NCBI GenBank assembly: GCA_964566145.1
Contig: CAZMHN010000008.1
Location: 1 to 36,048, forward strand
Reading direction: 5' to 3'
DNA: 36,048 nucleotides
From: CAZMHN01 sp964566145
GTDB lineage: Bacteria; Patescibacteriota; Patescibacteriia; Veblenbacterales; UBA10138
The translations under genes and the position numbers were made by a program. Below the pieces are notes generated by a model. The model ran no database searches. It worked only from the letters and a program-made list of their open reading frames with translations, and was not told the origin of the DNA. This document shows positions 11,627 through 19,258 of this stretch, piece after piece; position 1 is the first letter of the stretch; each line of letters starts with the position of its first letter.

Positions 11627-12955
11627 TTAGCCTTTTTTTATCCCTTGGCTATCCACAGGTTTCCCATAACCCAAACCAATTCTGCCAAGCTCTTCCTGGG
11701 CCACCCTGCGGTCATCCCATGGCTCACGCTGGCCGCCCTGTCTCATAATGCACTGCTCGGCGCCCTTGCCCGTAATGGCCACAGTGTCGCCATTGCGCGC
11801 CAGGCGAATGGCCTGGGCAATGGCACGGCGGCGGTCCGGCTCGACGAAAAGCGCGTAGCCTTCTTGTTTGCCGGCCTGCCGCGCACCCTGGGCCACCGCT
11901 TCCATAATCGTCCGCGGATCTTCATCGTACGGGTCCTCATCGGTCACGAACACAGCCCGCGCGTACTTCCCCGCCACCTGCCCCATAGGAACGCGCTTCT
12001 GCTTGTCGCGGCCGCCGCCCGTAGCGCCCAGAACCGCCACGATGTCGCCGTCTAAGCGCAAGGTTTGATACAACGCCTCAAGCGACTCCGCCGTATGCGC
12101 GTAATCCACAATCACATTGAACGGCTGACCGGAGCCGATGTACTCCATGCGCCCCGGCGTCCCTGGAAAAGAACTCAAGGCGCGGGCTATGGCTTGCGGC
12201 TCGAGTCCGAGAACGAGTGCCGCACCGAACGCCGCGGCGGCGTTCATAATATTGAAGAATCCGCCCACGGGAAGCCGGCACGGCACGCCATTGAATTGCA
12301 CCTCAGCGCTGCGGGAATGGACGGCGCCCGCATGCGCACGCAGTATCTCGAACGAATCCAGCGCCGATGCTCCCCCCAGCGTGTAGCCTATGCGCCTTCG
12401 GACCGGGAACGCCGTGAAGTACGGCGCTTCCCCGTCGTCCATATTAATCACAGCGGCCCCCTCGCGCACCGCCCGGAACAGCCTGCCCTTAGCGGCGCGG
12501 TAGTTCTCGTAACTGCCGTGTGCTTCAATGTGCTCGGGGGTCAGGTTGGTGAGTACCGCCACGGCATAGGGAATGCCAATGTGCCGCCACTGCGCCAGGC
12601 CCTCGGAGGAAGTTTCGACCACGGCATGCGTACACCCCTCGCGCACCGCGTGCCGCAGCATGCTCTGCAGTATAAACGGAGAAGGCATGGTCATCTTCAT
12701 GGCGTTGAGCTCCGCCTGTGGGCCGTACGCGAACTGAACGGTCGAAAACAAGGCGCAACGCTTGCCTTGGGCGGTGAGGACGTGCCACACCATGGCCGAA
12801 ACCGTTGACTTACCCTTGGTGCCGGTCACGCCCACAACAACGAGATGCTTGGCAGGGAACCCGTACCACAGCGCAGCAGTCGAAGATAACAGCCAATGAT
12901 AGCCGGACAACAGCCACCGCGGCGTCAGGTTGCGTATGATTCGCTTCAATCCCAT
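11627..12955 (-). CDS. MurE-like Mur ligase lacking the N-terminal domain
   Basis: ATP-dependent amide ligase of the UDP-MurNAc-tripeptide synthetase (MurE) type, which adds the third stem-peptide residue in peptidoglycan synthesis. The 442-residue product has the ATP loop VTGTKGKST at about residues 42-50, VETSSEGL, TNLTPEHIEAHGSYENYRAAK, the FNIMNAAAAFG region, VDYAHTAESLEALY, and the C-terminal Rossmann domain (LGATGGGRDKQKR, GKGAE). E. coli MurE has a UDP-binding domain of about 90 residues before the ATP loop; here only about 40 residues precede it. The specificity motif DNPR of meso-DAP enzymes is replaced by EDPY in TDEDPYDEDP, so the amino-acid substrate is uncertain. The start at 12955 (MGLKRIIRNL) is preferred over one at 13018 that lies inside a hairpin. 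Confidence 0.85.
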   Translation of the reverse strand: MGLKRIIRNLTPRWLLSGYHWLLSSTAALWYGFPAKHLVVVGVTGTKGKSTVSAMVWHVLTAQGKRCALFSTVQFAYGPQAELNAMKMTMPSPFILQSMLRHAVREGCTHAVVETSSEGLAQWRHIGIPYAVAVLTNLTPEHIEAHGSYENYRAAKGRLFRAVREGAAVINMDDGEAPYFTAFPVRRRIGYTLGGASALDSFEILRAHAGAVHSRSAEVQFNGVPCRLPVGGFFNIMNAAAAFGAALVLGLEPQAIARALSSFPGTPGRMEYIGSGQPFNVIVDYAHTAESLEALYQTLRLDGDIVAVLGATGGGRDKQKRVPMGQVAGKYARAVFVTDEDPYDEDPRTIMEAVAQGARQAGKQEGYALFVEPDRRRAIAQAIRLARNGDTVAITGKGAEQCIMRQGGQREPWDDRRVAQEELGRIGLGYGKPVDSQGIKKG

Positions 12956-12967
12956 ATGACTTATGCC

Positions 12968-12996
12968 ATCATAGCGTGTTGTTCCCCGGGAGGGAA
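12968..12996 (-). promoter_or_regulatory. promoter of the MurE-like gene
   Basis: TATGAT on the minus strand (12968-12973) lies 17 bp from a weak -35, TTCCCT (12991-12996), and only 12 nt before the ATG. The -35 is part of a small dyad, GTTCCC...GGGAAC (12981-12997). No Shine-Dalgarno is present, so a near-leaderless mRNA is expected. Confidence 0.4.
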
Positions 12997-13005
12997 CTGA
13001 TGCGC

Positions 13006-13040
13006 AACCGACCCCCATGGATTGCCCGTGGGGGTCGGTT
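13006..13040 (-). terminator. strong hairpin after the O-antigen-ligase-like gene
   Basis: A 12-bp inverted repeat (13006-13017 with 13029-13040) with an 11-nt loop lies 18 bp after the stop of the upstream minus-strand gene. No clear T run follows on either strand, so it may slow or terminate transcription, or protect the mRNA 3' end. Confidence 0.5.
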
Positions 13041-13058
13041 CAAGCTCACTTATGCGCC

Positions 13059-15467
13059 CTAGGGCTGACTTGGCGCTGGCGGTGCGGGTTGGGCAGGCGG
13101 CGTAGTAGCCGCATCCGCCGGCTGTCCGCTCTTCAAATCGGAAATCGCCTTCTCGATATCGGCGTTTCCCGGGTTCAGCTCCAACACCTTCTCAAGCTCC
13201 TGGATGGCCTTATCAATGTCGCCCTGCTGTCTGTGCACGAGCGCCAAGCCGAAGTGGGCGTTCGAATGGTTGGGAATCAGGCTCGTGATGGTACCGAACG
13301 CCTCCTCGGCCTTCGTAAGATCGTTGGTTCCGAAATACAGGCTTCCGAGCTCGTACAGGATATCGGCATCCTGCGGATAGGCCTCGCGCATACGCTCGAG
13401 CTTGTCGATCGCTTCAGAGAACTTACCTTGCTGTTCCAGCGCGAGTACGACTTGGAAGTGAGCCGGAAGATAGCTGTCCCTGAGGGCGATGGCTCGATCA
13501 AACTGCTCTATAGCCTTCTGCACCTGGGAATTGGCCTCGGCCTCCAGTTTGCCCTTATCATCTTCTTTGGCGGATTGCGCTTCCTGCCGCTTTCGGCTTG
13601 CAGAGAACAGGTAGGCCTTGCCGAGCTCGGTGATGAGTGCGGGGTTGGTAGGCTCAAGCTGGACTGCCCGTTCGAACGAACTAATGACCCAGGGCTCCGC
13701 GTCCCGCGCGAATAGTGCCGTGCCGCGGTAGACGGAACCTAATACCTCCCAATTGGAAACGCTCTCGCCTGCCAGCTCGGTGGCTGACCGGGCGGCGGCG
13801 ATGGAGGAGGCAACAAATGACTGCAATCGCTGGAATTGCGCCTGGCGCTCTTCCTCGGTCGCCCCGGCCGGCTCCAAAGCCACGCGGTTCGCCTGAGCCA
13901 TCAGCACCTGGGCCAAACCGATGCGATAGGTATCGCGCCAGGGGTTAAGTTCAATGGCGCGCAGAAGCCCTGCCTGCGAATCGCCAAGCGTATCGACCGA
14001 CTGAGCGGCAGCCTGCGCTTTGGCGTAGGCAACGTCAGCCAGCCAGAATCGAACCTGAATAACGGTGACTCCCACAGCCAACAACACCACGACCGCCAAA
14101 CCGAAGGAGAATCCTAATGATGCGCGCGGGGAATCGGACAGCGACAGAGAACGAACCTTGCTGGACGCCTGTGCCGCCAAGATGCCGACCACCAGCATGG
14201 TCATAACGGCGAGCGAGGTGCCGGCGAAGTACAGAACGTGCGCCAACACCAGCACCAGGTAGCCTGCGGCCAGAGCGGCCCGGAAATACCAGTCTTCGCC
14301 CGAGCGCTCCCGGATGGCGCGCCAGGCCAGATACAGTCCCAAACCAAGGAATGTCACATACACCGCCAAGCCGATAAAGCCCAGGGTGCTCATGATCTGG
14401 GCCAGCTCGGAGGTGGCCCGATCAAACCGGAACGCCCAGAAGTTGGAATCATTGAAATTGTCCGGCTTGTACTTGGAAAACCCGTACAGGAATGTTTCCG
14501 GACCCGTACCGATGGCGGGGTTCGCCTGCACGTTCTGAAAAGCCACTTTCCAGCTGGCCCGCAGGCTCAGGTTCACCTCTACGGGCACCGGAAGCTTCGT
14601 GAAGGTCGTGGTAACGATGGGCCAGGCCGCCGCGCTCAGAAGAATGGCCACGGACGGAATAACGGTCCAGCTCAAGCCGACGGACTCGTTCTTGTAAAAT
14701 ACGAGCACAAGCCAGGCCGCCGATCCGACCGCCAGTCCGATCCAGCCCAGGTTGTAATCAACGGCCGCCATGGTGACCAAGGCCACCACCGAAAACGCCA
14801 TGGCCAGATACCTCACCCAAGCCCTGCCCTGGCGCACGAAATACACCGCCACAGGCAGAGAAGCGGCCAGCATCAACGCTACGGCATTCAAGGAAGCGCC
14901 CAAGGGGGTGAAGCTTGCCAGATCGCCGATCGGAGATGGCAGCCACCTCAGACCTACGAGCTGGAGGAGCAGTACGAGCGCGCCAAGGCCGCAACCCACG
15001 AGCCAGGCTCCCATCAAGCGCCGAGCGTCGCTCATGTTCCGCGCATTCTGCAGAACCAGGAAGAAGAACACCAGATATCCTACAGTGCTGAACACCCCGC
15101 CGTTGAACCGTCCATAGAATCCTATTACCGACGTTACCGGGTCAACCGAGAAGAATGCGGACGCGATCGTGACTGCCAGAACGGCTAACGCCGCCCAGGA
15201 CAAAGGCGAACGCACTAGGGTGGCCCGGCGCGCCACCACCGCTTGGCTCACCCACAGGAGCAGTACGATGAATCCGCCGACCAGCAAAAGCGCCTGCTTG
15301 TTGAACTCGAACACCTCAAAGGTCCAGGGGAGGAACATGAGGGGAATTAGAGCGGCCAGAGCGGTTAGGCCCCAGCGGACCAGTGCGCCAAGCGTCCTAA
15401 CCGTCCGACTCTCGGCGGCAGGACTCATGGGGTGGACGACTGACTGCGCAATGGAACTGAATTCCAT
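13059..15467 (-). CDS. O-antigen ligase-like polytopic protein with TPR domain
   Basis: A protein of about 802 residues. The first 450 or so hold 10 or more hydrophobic helices with the layout of the O-antigen ligase/polymerase (Wzy_C, WaaL) family, including a large loop with NPAIGTGPETFLYGFSKYKP, which matches the family's GxGxxxF-type motif. After residue about 480 come tetratricopeptide repeats (for example IEQFDRAIALRDSYLPAHF, ADILYELGSLYFGTNDLTKA, AHFGLALVHRQQGDIDKAI), then a Pro/Ala-rich tail. Such proteins transfer or polymerise lipid-linked glycans at the outer membrane face. The TPR part probably binds partners. The start is uncertain: ATG at 15467, a TTG at 15515 also in frame, neither with a well-placed Shine-Dalgarno. 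Which glycan it handles cannot be told. Confidence 0.8.
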   Translation of the reverse strand: MEFSSIAQSVVHPMSPAAESRTVRTLGALVRWGLTALAALIPLMFLPWTFEVFEFNKQALLLVGGFIVLLLWVSQAVVARRATLVRSPLSWAALAVLAVTIASAFFSVDPVTSVIGFYGRFNGGVFSTVGYLVFFFLVLQNARNMSDARRLMGAWLVGCGLGALVLLLQLVGLRWLPSPIGDLASFTPLGASLNAVALMLAASLPVAVYFVRQGRAWVRYLAMAFSVVALVTMAAVDYNLGWIGLAVGSAAWLVLVFYKNESVGLSWTVIPSVAILLSAAAWPIVTTTFTKLPVPVEVNLSLRASWKVAFQNVQANPAIGTGPETFLYGFSKYKPDNFNDSNFWAFRFDRATSELAQIMSTLGFIGLAVYVTFLGLGLYLAWRAIRERSGEDWYFRAALAAGYLVLVLAHVLYFAGTSLAVMTMLVVGILAAQASSKVRSLSLSDSPRASLGFSFGLAVVVLLAVGVTVIQVRFWLADVAYAKAQAAAQSVDTLGDSQAGLLRAIELNPWRDTYRIGLAQVLMAQANRVALEPAGATEEERQAQFQRLQSFVASSIAAARSATELAGESVSNWEVLGSVYRGTALFARDAEPWVISSFERAVQLEPTNPALITELGKAYLFSASRKRQEAQSAKEDDKGKLEAEANSQVQKAIEQFDRAIALRDSYLPAHFQVVLALEQQGKFSEAIDKLERMREAYPQDADILYELGSLYFGTNDLTKAEEAFGTITSLIPNHSNAHFGLALVHRQQGDIDKAIQELEKVLELNPGNADIEKAISDLKSGQPADAATTPPAQPAPPAPSQP

Positions 15468-15583
15468 AGAGGTGTCGGATAAGTATCGTCCCCAATACTC
15501 ACATAAGGGACGCAAAAGGTAAGTTAGATTCCTCCCCTATGATACACTAAATCGTCCCACGGCTGAATAGTACCCAAGAAACA

Positions 15584-15658
15584 TGGTGCCCTCGCCAGGA
15601 ATCGAACCTGGATCTGAAGCTCCGGAGGCCTCCGTTCTATCCATTGAACTACGAGGGC
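15584..15658 (-). tRNA. tRNA-Arg (CCG)
   Basis: The minus strand folds into a cloverleaf: acceptor GCCCTCG/CGAGGGC, D arm GTTC...GAAC, anticodon stem GAGGC/GCTTC with loop CTCCGGA (anticodon CCG, reading CGG), and T arm CCAGG-TTCGATT-CCTGG. The 3' CCA is encoded (15584-15586). A weak promoter, CTGACA-17-TACTCC, lies upstream near 15703-15731. Confidence 0.95.
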
Positions 15659-15727
15659 GCGCGGCGGACCGACTGGTCACGTGCCCCGGCCGGGCCCTAC
15701 TAGGAGTAACACAAATTCAAGCCATTG

Positions 15728-16447
15728 TCAGGAGAGCGCGCCGGCTATCAGCCGCTCAGCTTCGGCTATGTCCTCCGGCCGGCCCAGATCCAGCCAGGGG
15801 CCCTGTATGGGCACGACTGCCACTGGCTCATGTGCGGCCAAAAGGTTCACGACGTCAGTGATCTCATATTCCCCCCGCACGGAAGGTTTAACGCGCTCAA
15901 GGCCGCCCCAGACAGACGGACTGAAACGATACAAGCCTGTGTTCACAAGATTTGTCGAAGGCGCCTTGGGCTTTTCTTGTATTCTCTCGAGCGAACCGTC
16001 GGACCGCAGGTCAACAACGCCGAACCTTTCAGGTGAGGCATGCGGGAGCGCCGCGACGGCCGAGCCCGGCCTTACGAGCACGGCGTGCAAATCAGACGCG
16101 GTGTAGAAGTTGTCTCCATTCACGACTGCCACCGCCCCGCCGGCCAGCTCCGGCGCGGCGGCCATGAGCGGAAGGAGCGTACCGTATCGTTCCTCACCCA
16201 AACGTTCAAATTGGTTCACGACGCGTACCGGATGGCCGCAGTGCAAAGCGAAGTCGTACGCCGCCTGCGCCTGATGCCCGATGACAAGCACGATATCCGA
16301 AGCCCCGGCCGTCACCAGATTCTGGATGAGGTACGAAAGGAACGGGCGGCCGGACACCTCGATAAGATGCTTGGGCCTGTCTCCGGCCAAACCGCGCATG
16401 CGGGTACCGCGTCCGGCGGCCATGATAACTACGGGCAAGCTGATCAT
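15728..16447 (-). CDS. sugar-phosphate nucleotidyltransferase (NTP_transferase)
   Basis: A 239-residue enzyme of the GlmU/RmlA-type nucleotidyltransferase superfamily, making an NDP-sugar from NTP and sugar-1-phosphate. Visible motifs are MAAGRGTRMRGLAGDRPKHL (nucleotide loop with the catalytic Lys), VVNGDNFYT (metal-binding Asp), ERFGVVDL, IQEKPKAPSTNLVNTGLYRF and GPWLDLGRPEDIAEAE. The single domain lacks the left-handed beta-helix acetyltransferase of GlmU. It is the last gene of the ruvA-femAB-nucleotidyltransferase run, 3 nt after the preceding stop. Envelope glycan or cell-wall precursor synthesis fits the context; the exact sugar is not readable. Confidence 0.88.
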   Translation of the reverse strand: MISLPVVIMAAGRGTRMRGLAGDRPKHLIEVSGRPFLSYLIQNLVTAGASDIVLVIGHQAQAAYDFALHCGHPVRVVNQFERLGEERYGTLLPLMAAAPELAGGAVAVVNGDNFYTASDLHAVLVRPGSAVAALPHASPERFGVVDLRSDGSLERIQEKPKAPSTNLVNTGLYRFSPSVWGGLERVKPSVRGEYEITDVVNLLAAHEPVAVVPIQGPWLDLGRPEDIAEAERLIAGALS

Positions 16448-16450
16448 AGC

Positions 16451-17386
16451 TTACAAAACCATTAGTTCGCTCAAACGCTTCCGAAAGGAGTTGGCCAGAA
16501 TCTCGCGCTGGTCGGTTTCGTGGAACTTCATGACGTCGTCCGTCACGACCACGGCCGTACCTCCTTGCCACAAACGTGAGGCCGTATGATGCCGGTGACG
16601 CCTGACCTGCAACATCTTGCTCATCCGCTCAAGCAGAGCGCCTAAACGACCGCCGAACACTTCCTCCGCGGAGCGCTTTGCCCAAACGTCGCCGTCCGTT
16701 CCGGCAACGCAAGCGGACATAAGCTTGAATCTGTTGGGCAACCTGTCCGCCGCCCATGCATTGGCTTCCACAAACCCTTGGTAGGCTTGCGCGCCTTGCA
16801 GAGGCAACACCCCGGCGACCCAGTACGTCAGATAGGGATCATCCCGGAGCCGCAACGGCTCCAGCCCCGCGGCCCTTTCGGTGACAAGGAATGACAAACA
16901 CAACCGGTCTTGCACCTTGTCCCCGTGCCGCCGCCAACCCATCAGGTGCACGAGCGCGGTCGTGAGCGCCCGAGTGAACCACAGGTGCCCATCAGCGACC
17001 ACTATGAACAGGTCTATGTCGCTGTCCGGCGCGGCGGCTTCGTACGCAACCGTATTCACCAGTCCGACGAATCTGATGAACGGCAGTTTGGCGATGAAAC
17101 GAGCGCCGCGCTGTGCGGACAGACGCTTGGCTACGGCGAACCTTGCGCGCCGCTGGCGCTCCGCCACGGACAAATCGCTTCCCTTGATACGCCAGAACCC
17201 CCCTTCTGCCTCCGCCGCGCCCTGTCCAGCCAGACTGCGCAACGCCTGCTCAACGTCGTTGGGGGTCGCCGCAAACTCACCTTCCTCCTTCCACAGGTAA
17301 TGCCAGCATTCGAACGCGGTCAACGGTTGCCGCGACAGTTCGAACCACGCCAAGGTGGCAACCACCGACTGCTCAAGTTCGCTCAT
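16451..17386 (-). CDS. polymerase-beta-fold nucleotidyltransferase protein, function unknown
   Basis: A 311-residue protein starting MSELEQSVVATLAWFELSRQ. Residues 1-75 look like a winged helix (AFECWHYLWKEEGEFAATPNDVEQALRSL, GGFWRIKG). A minimal nucleotidyltransferase core follows, with the metal-binding motif SDIDLFIV near residue 138. The usual GS dipeptide before that motif is not obvious (FVGLVNTVAYEAAAPDSDIDLF), so activity should not be assumed. The C-terminal 150 residues are helical and basic. The ATG at 17386 overlaps the femAB stop by 4 nt (ATGA) and sits after a GGGAGG, so translation is coupled. A longer frame upstream overlaps femAB and is unlikely. The partner or substrate is unknown. 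Confidence 0.7.
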   Translation of the reverse strand: MSELEQSVVATLAWFELSRQPLTAFECWHYLWKEEGEFAATPNDVEQALRSLAGQGAAEAEGGFWRIKGSDLSVAERQRRARFAVAKRLSAQRGARFIAKLPFIRFVGLVNTVAYEAAAPDSDIDLFIVVADGHLWFTRALTTALVHLMGWRRHGDKVQDRLCLSFLVTERAAGLEPLRLRDDPYLTYWVAGVLPLQGAQAYQGFVEANAWAADRLPNRFKLMSACVAGTDGDVWAKRSAEEVFGGRLGALLERMSKMLQVRRHRHHTASRLWQGGTAVVVTDDVMKFHETDQREILANSFRKRLSELMVL

Positions 17387-18387
17387 ATCCCTCCCGCCCT
17401 TCCCGCAAACCGCCGTGCGAAGCGCGCCGTGCGATAGAGCGCATATCCGCCGCGTCCCAAAACCACATCGAACGTACCCGGATACTCGTACCGCTCCCCG
17501 CCGAACCCGAGCTTGAACCTGGTGAAGCCTGCCCAACCAGGCAAACTTCCGTCCGAAGGCTCCACTCCCCAGAAGTCGTACTGCCTCGCGCCCTCCCGCT
17601 TGAACGCCTGCATGGCCGCCCAGTGCAGCAAATACGGCGCCATGAGCTCCCGGTTAGCGCGCGAAGAGGCGCCGTGCAGGTACGTAACCGTGCCCTGACA
17701 CGCAACCATAAGGCTTCCGGCCATCAGCTCTCCCTCAAGCTCGACCAGCCCCAGCCTGGCTTCATAGTCCGGCTCCTGATGCACGCGCATGATGGCGGCG
17801 TAATGATTGGGCCGGTGGACACGGAAGCCGTCGCGCCGGGCCGTTTCCGCGAGCAGCCGCTGGAATACTGGGAGTTCTGAAGCTCCGGCGAACCTGAACC
17901 GCAGGCCGTGGCGTTCAGCCAGACGGATGTTGTACCTGGTCTTGGGGTGCATGGCCGCCAGCATGTCCTCCTCGCTCCTAGCCAGATCGACTACCGTGGT
18001 CGCGCGCGGGTCATCATCCAGAGTACGCCGGGACCACGGAACCTCCGCCGCCGGCTCAATGCGAACGAACAGCGCCTTCTGCCCCCTGGCCCAGGCAGAC
18101 AGTTCGCGCACCATGGTTCGCCGTTCGTCCTCGGTCACGTCCGCGGCCGCCAGAGGACCCTTGGGCACCAGCCAGTATTCCGCCCCCAAAGGCAAGCGCT
18201 GTCCGACGCATACAGCCACGCCGGCAAGCCGCGCCCGTTCGACGTATCCCAGCACCGCGACTCGAGCGCCTTCCGACCTACGCACTTCTGCCCAGGCCGG
18301 GCTTTGCAGGAACGCTCCCGAGATGAACGGCTGGTCTCGCAGGAACTGCCAATGTGCGCCTGCGTCAGTGAACTCGCGCCACGGCAT
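17383..18387 (-). CDS. FemAB-family aminoacyltransferase
   Basis: A 334-residue member of the FemAB/FemX (tandem GNAT) family, which uses aminoacyl-tRNA to build peptidoglycan interpeptide bridges. Typical segments are QSPAWAEVRRSEG, HPKTRYNIRLAERHGLRF (the conserved KTRxNI-like motif), LEGELMAGSLMVACQGTVTYLHGASSR, APYLLHWAAMQAFKREGARQYDFWG and FTRFKLGFGGERYEYPGTFDVVL. No membrane segment is visible, so it acts in the cytoplasm on lipid-linked precursor. It starts 4 nt after ruvA stops and overlaps the next gene by 4 nt. The amino acid added is unknown. Confidence 0.88.
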   Translation of the reverse strand: MPWREFTDAGAHWQFLRDQPFISGAFLQSPAWAEVRRSEGARVAVLGYVERARLAGVAVCVGQRLPLGAEYWLVPKGPLAAADVTEDERRTMVRELSAWARGQKALFVRIEPAAEVPWSRRTLDDDPRATTVVDLARSEEDMLAAMHPKTRYNIRLAERHGLRFRFAGASELPVFQRLLAETARRDGFRVHRPNHYAAIMRVHQEPDYEARLGLVELEGELMAGSLMVACQGTVTYLHGASSRANRELMAPYLLHWAAMQAFKREGARQYDFWGVEPSDGSLPGWAGFTRFKLGFGGERYEYPGTFDVVLGRGGYALYRTARFARRFAGRAGGI

Positions 18388-18391
18388 ACTC

Positions 18392-18958
18392 CTAACCCCG
18401 GCTCAGTAGCTTGATGCCCTGTTTCACCCGCTCGGCCAGACTGCCGCCGTTCGCGCCCACCTGCCGCAAGGCTTCCCTGGCTTCAGCCAGGCTGTAACCC
18501 AGACCTGTGATAGCTTCGACGAAAGAAGCTTCGTCGCCGGTCGGGACGCCGGCGCCGGAAACATCCAGCTTGTCTTTCAATTCGGTTACCAAACGCTCGG
18601 CCGTTTTCTTGCCTATGCCGTGCACGCGATGGAGGGTGGCGGCGTCCCCGCGCGACACCGCATGGCGTATGTCCTCGGACCGTGCCGTATCCATAATGTT
18701 GAGAGCCGACTTCGGCCCCACGCCCGACACGGTCAACAGAAGCCTGAAGAACGTAAGGTCGGCTTCGGTCGAGAATCCGAACAGCTCCTGAGAATCCTCG
18801 CTCACCTTGTGGTGCGTATGCAGGGTGATGCGTTCCCCCACCTTGTGCGCCAAAGCCACCTCGCGCACGCAAAACACCTCGTAGCCGATTCCGCCTACGT
18901 CCACGACGAGCGACCGCTCGCTCCCCCCGACTACCGTTCCCATGAGCCTTGCGATCAT
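18392..18958 (-). CDS. ruvA: Holliday junction protein RuvA
   Basis: RuvA binds four-way junctions and loads the RuvB motor. The 188-residue product has the N-terminal OB fold (MIARLMGTVVG, VVDVGGIGYEVFC), the paired helix-hairpin-helix motifs (LLLTVSGVGPKSALNIM and LHRVHGIGKKTAERLVTEL) and the C-terminal RuvB-binding domain (EAITGLGYSLAEAREALRQV). It heads the run continuing into femAB. ruvB lies 11 kb away, and ruvC is not in the window. A promoter sits immediately upstream. Confidence 0.96.
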   Translation of the reverse strand: MIARLMGTVVGGSERSLVVDVGGIGYEVFCVREVALAHKVGERITLHTHHKVSEDSQELFGFSTEADLTFFRLLLTVSGVGPKSALNIMDTARSEDIRHAVSRGDAATLHRVHGIGKKTAERLVTELKDKLDVSGAGVPTGDEASFVEAITGLGYSLAEAREALRQVGANGGSLAERVKQGIKLLSRG

Positions 18959-18966
18959 ACACTAAG

Positions 18967-18995
18967 AGTATAAGGTGCTTGCGGCCCATTGACAA
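18967..18995 (-). promoter_or_regulatory. ruvA promoter (near-leaderless)
   Basis: On the minus strand TTGTCA (18990-18995) and TATACT (18967-18972) are spaced 17 bp apart. Only 8 nt separate the -10 box from the ruvA ATG, so transcription would begin at or next to the start codon. The -35 overlaps that of a plus-strand promoter on the same bases. Confidence 0.7.
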
Positions 18996-19017
18996 AAACA
19001 GTCGTAAAACCTATGTT
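18989..19017 (+). promoter_or_regulatory. divergent promoter of a short plus-strand unit
   Basis: TTGACA (18989-18994) is followed after 17 bp by TATGTT (19012-19017). It shares five bases of its -35 with the oppositely oriented ruvA promoter, so the two would compete for RNA polymerase. Its transcript would run from about 19024 to the terminator at 19236. Confidence 0.55.
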
Positions 19018-19047
19018 ATAGTGTCAATCACAAACACGGGCTAAAAC

Positions 19048-19206
19048 ATGGCGACTATAAAAAGCAAATTCAGGAGCATTGTACTGTTGGTGATTATCAT
19101 CATAGCTGTCAATGCTCTCACCCCCTGGGACTGCCCCGGGTCCGGAACAAAACACCCCGGGGAAACGCCCAACCTGCGCAAATACCCGGATTCACCCCGC
19201 CCGTAA
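19048..19206 (+). CDS. possible 52-residue membrane peptide
   Basis: A short frame starting ATG at 19048 encodes MATIKSKFRSIVLLVIIIIA and then a polar, Pro-rich tail (VNALTPWDCPGSG...). It has a basic N-terminus and one hydrophobic segment (about residues 10-24), as in a single-pass membrane peptide or signal anchor. No Shine-Dalgarno is seen, and its stop codon lies in the left arm of the following terminator hairpin. It is the only frame in a unit with its own promoter and terminator. The RNA itself, or attenuation ahead of uvrB, is an alternative explanation. Confidence 0.45.
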   Translation: MATIKSKFRSIVLLVIIIIAVNALTPWDCPGSGTKHPGETPNLRKYPDSPRP

Positions 19207-19236
19207 CCTGCGCGTCACGGGCGGGCTTCTTTTTTT
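19196..19236 (+). terminator. intrinsic terminator before uvrB
   Basis: CCCGCCCGT (19196-19204) pairs perfectly with ACGGGCGGG (19217-19225), followed by CTTC and seven T. It closes the short plus-strand unit 23 bp before uvrB. Confidence 0.9.
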
Positions 19237-19258
19237 GCCTGCAGGAGCGTATACTGCC

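Noticed and set aside
14238..15188. Plus-strand frame of 316 codons opposite the O-antigen-ligase-like gene
   Set aside because: Composition (Gln/His/Arg-rich) and lack of motifs mark it as a shadow of the membrane protein on the other strand.
19112..19258. N-terminal extension of uvrB by 49 codons
   Set aside because: It would run through the terminator at 19196-19236; UvrB homologues begin near the later ATGs.
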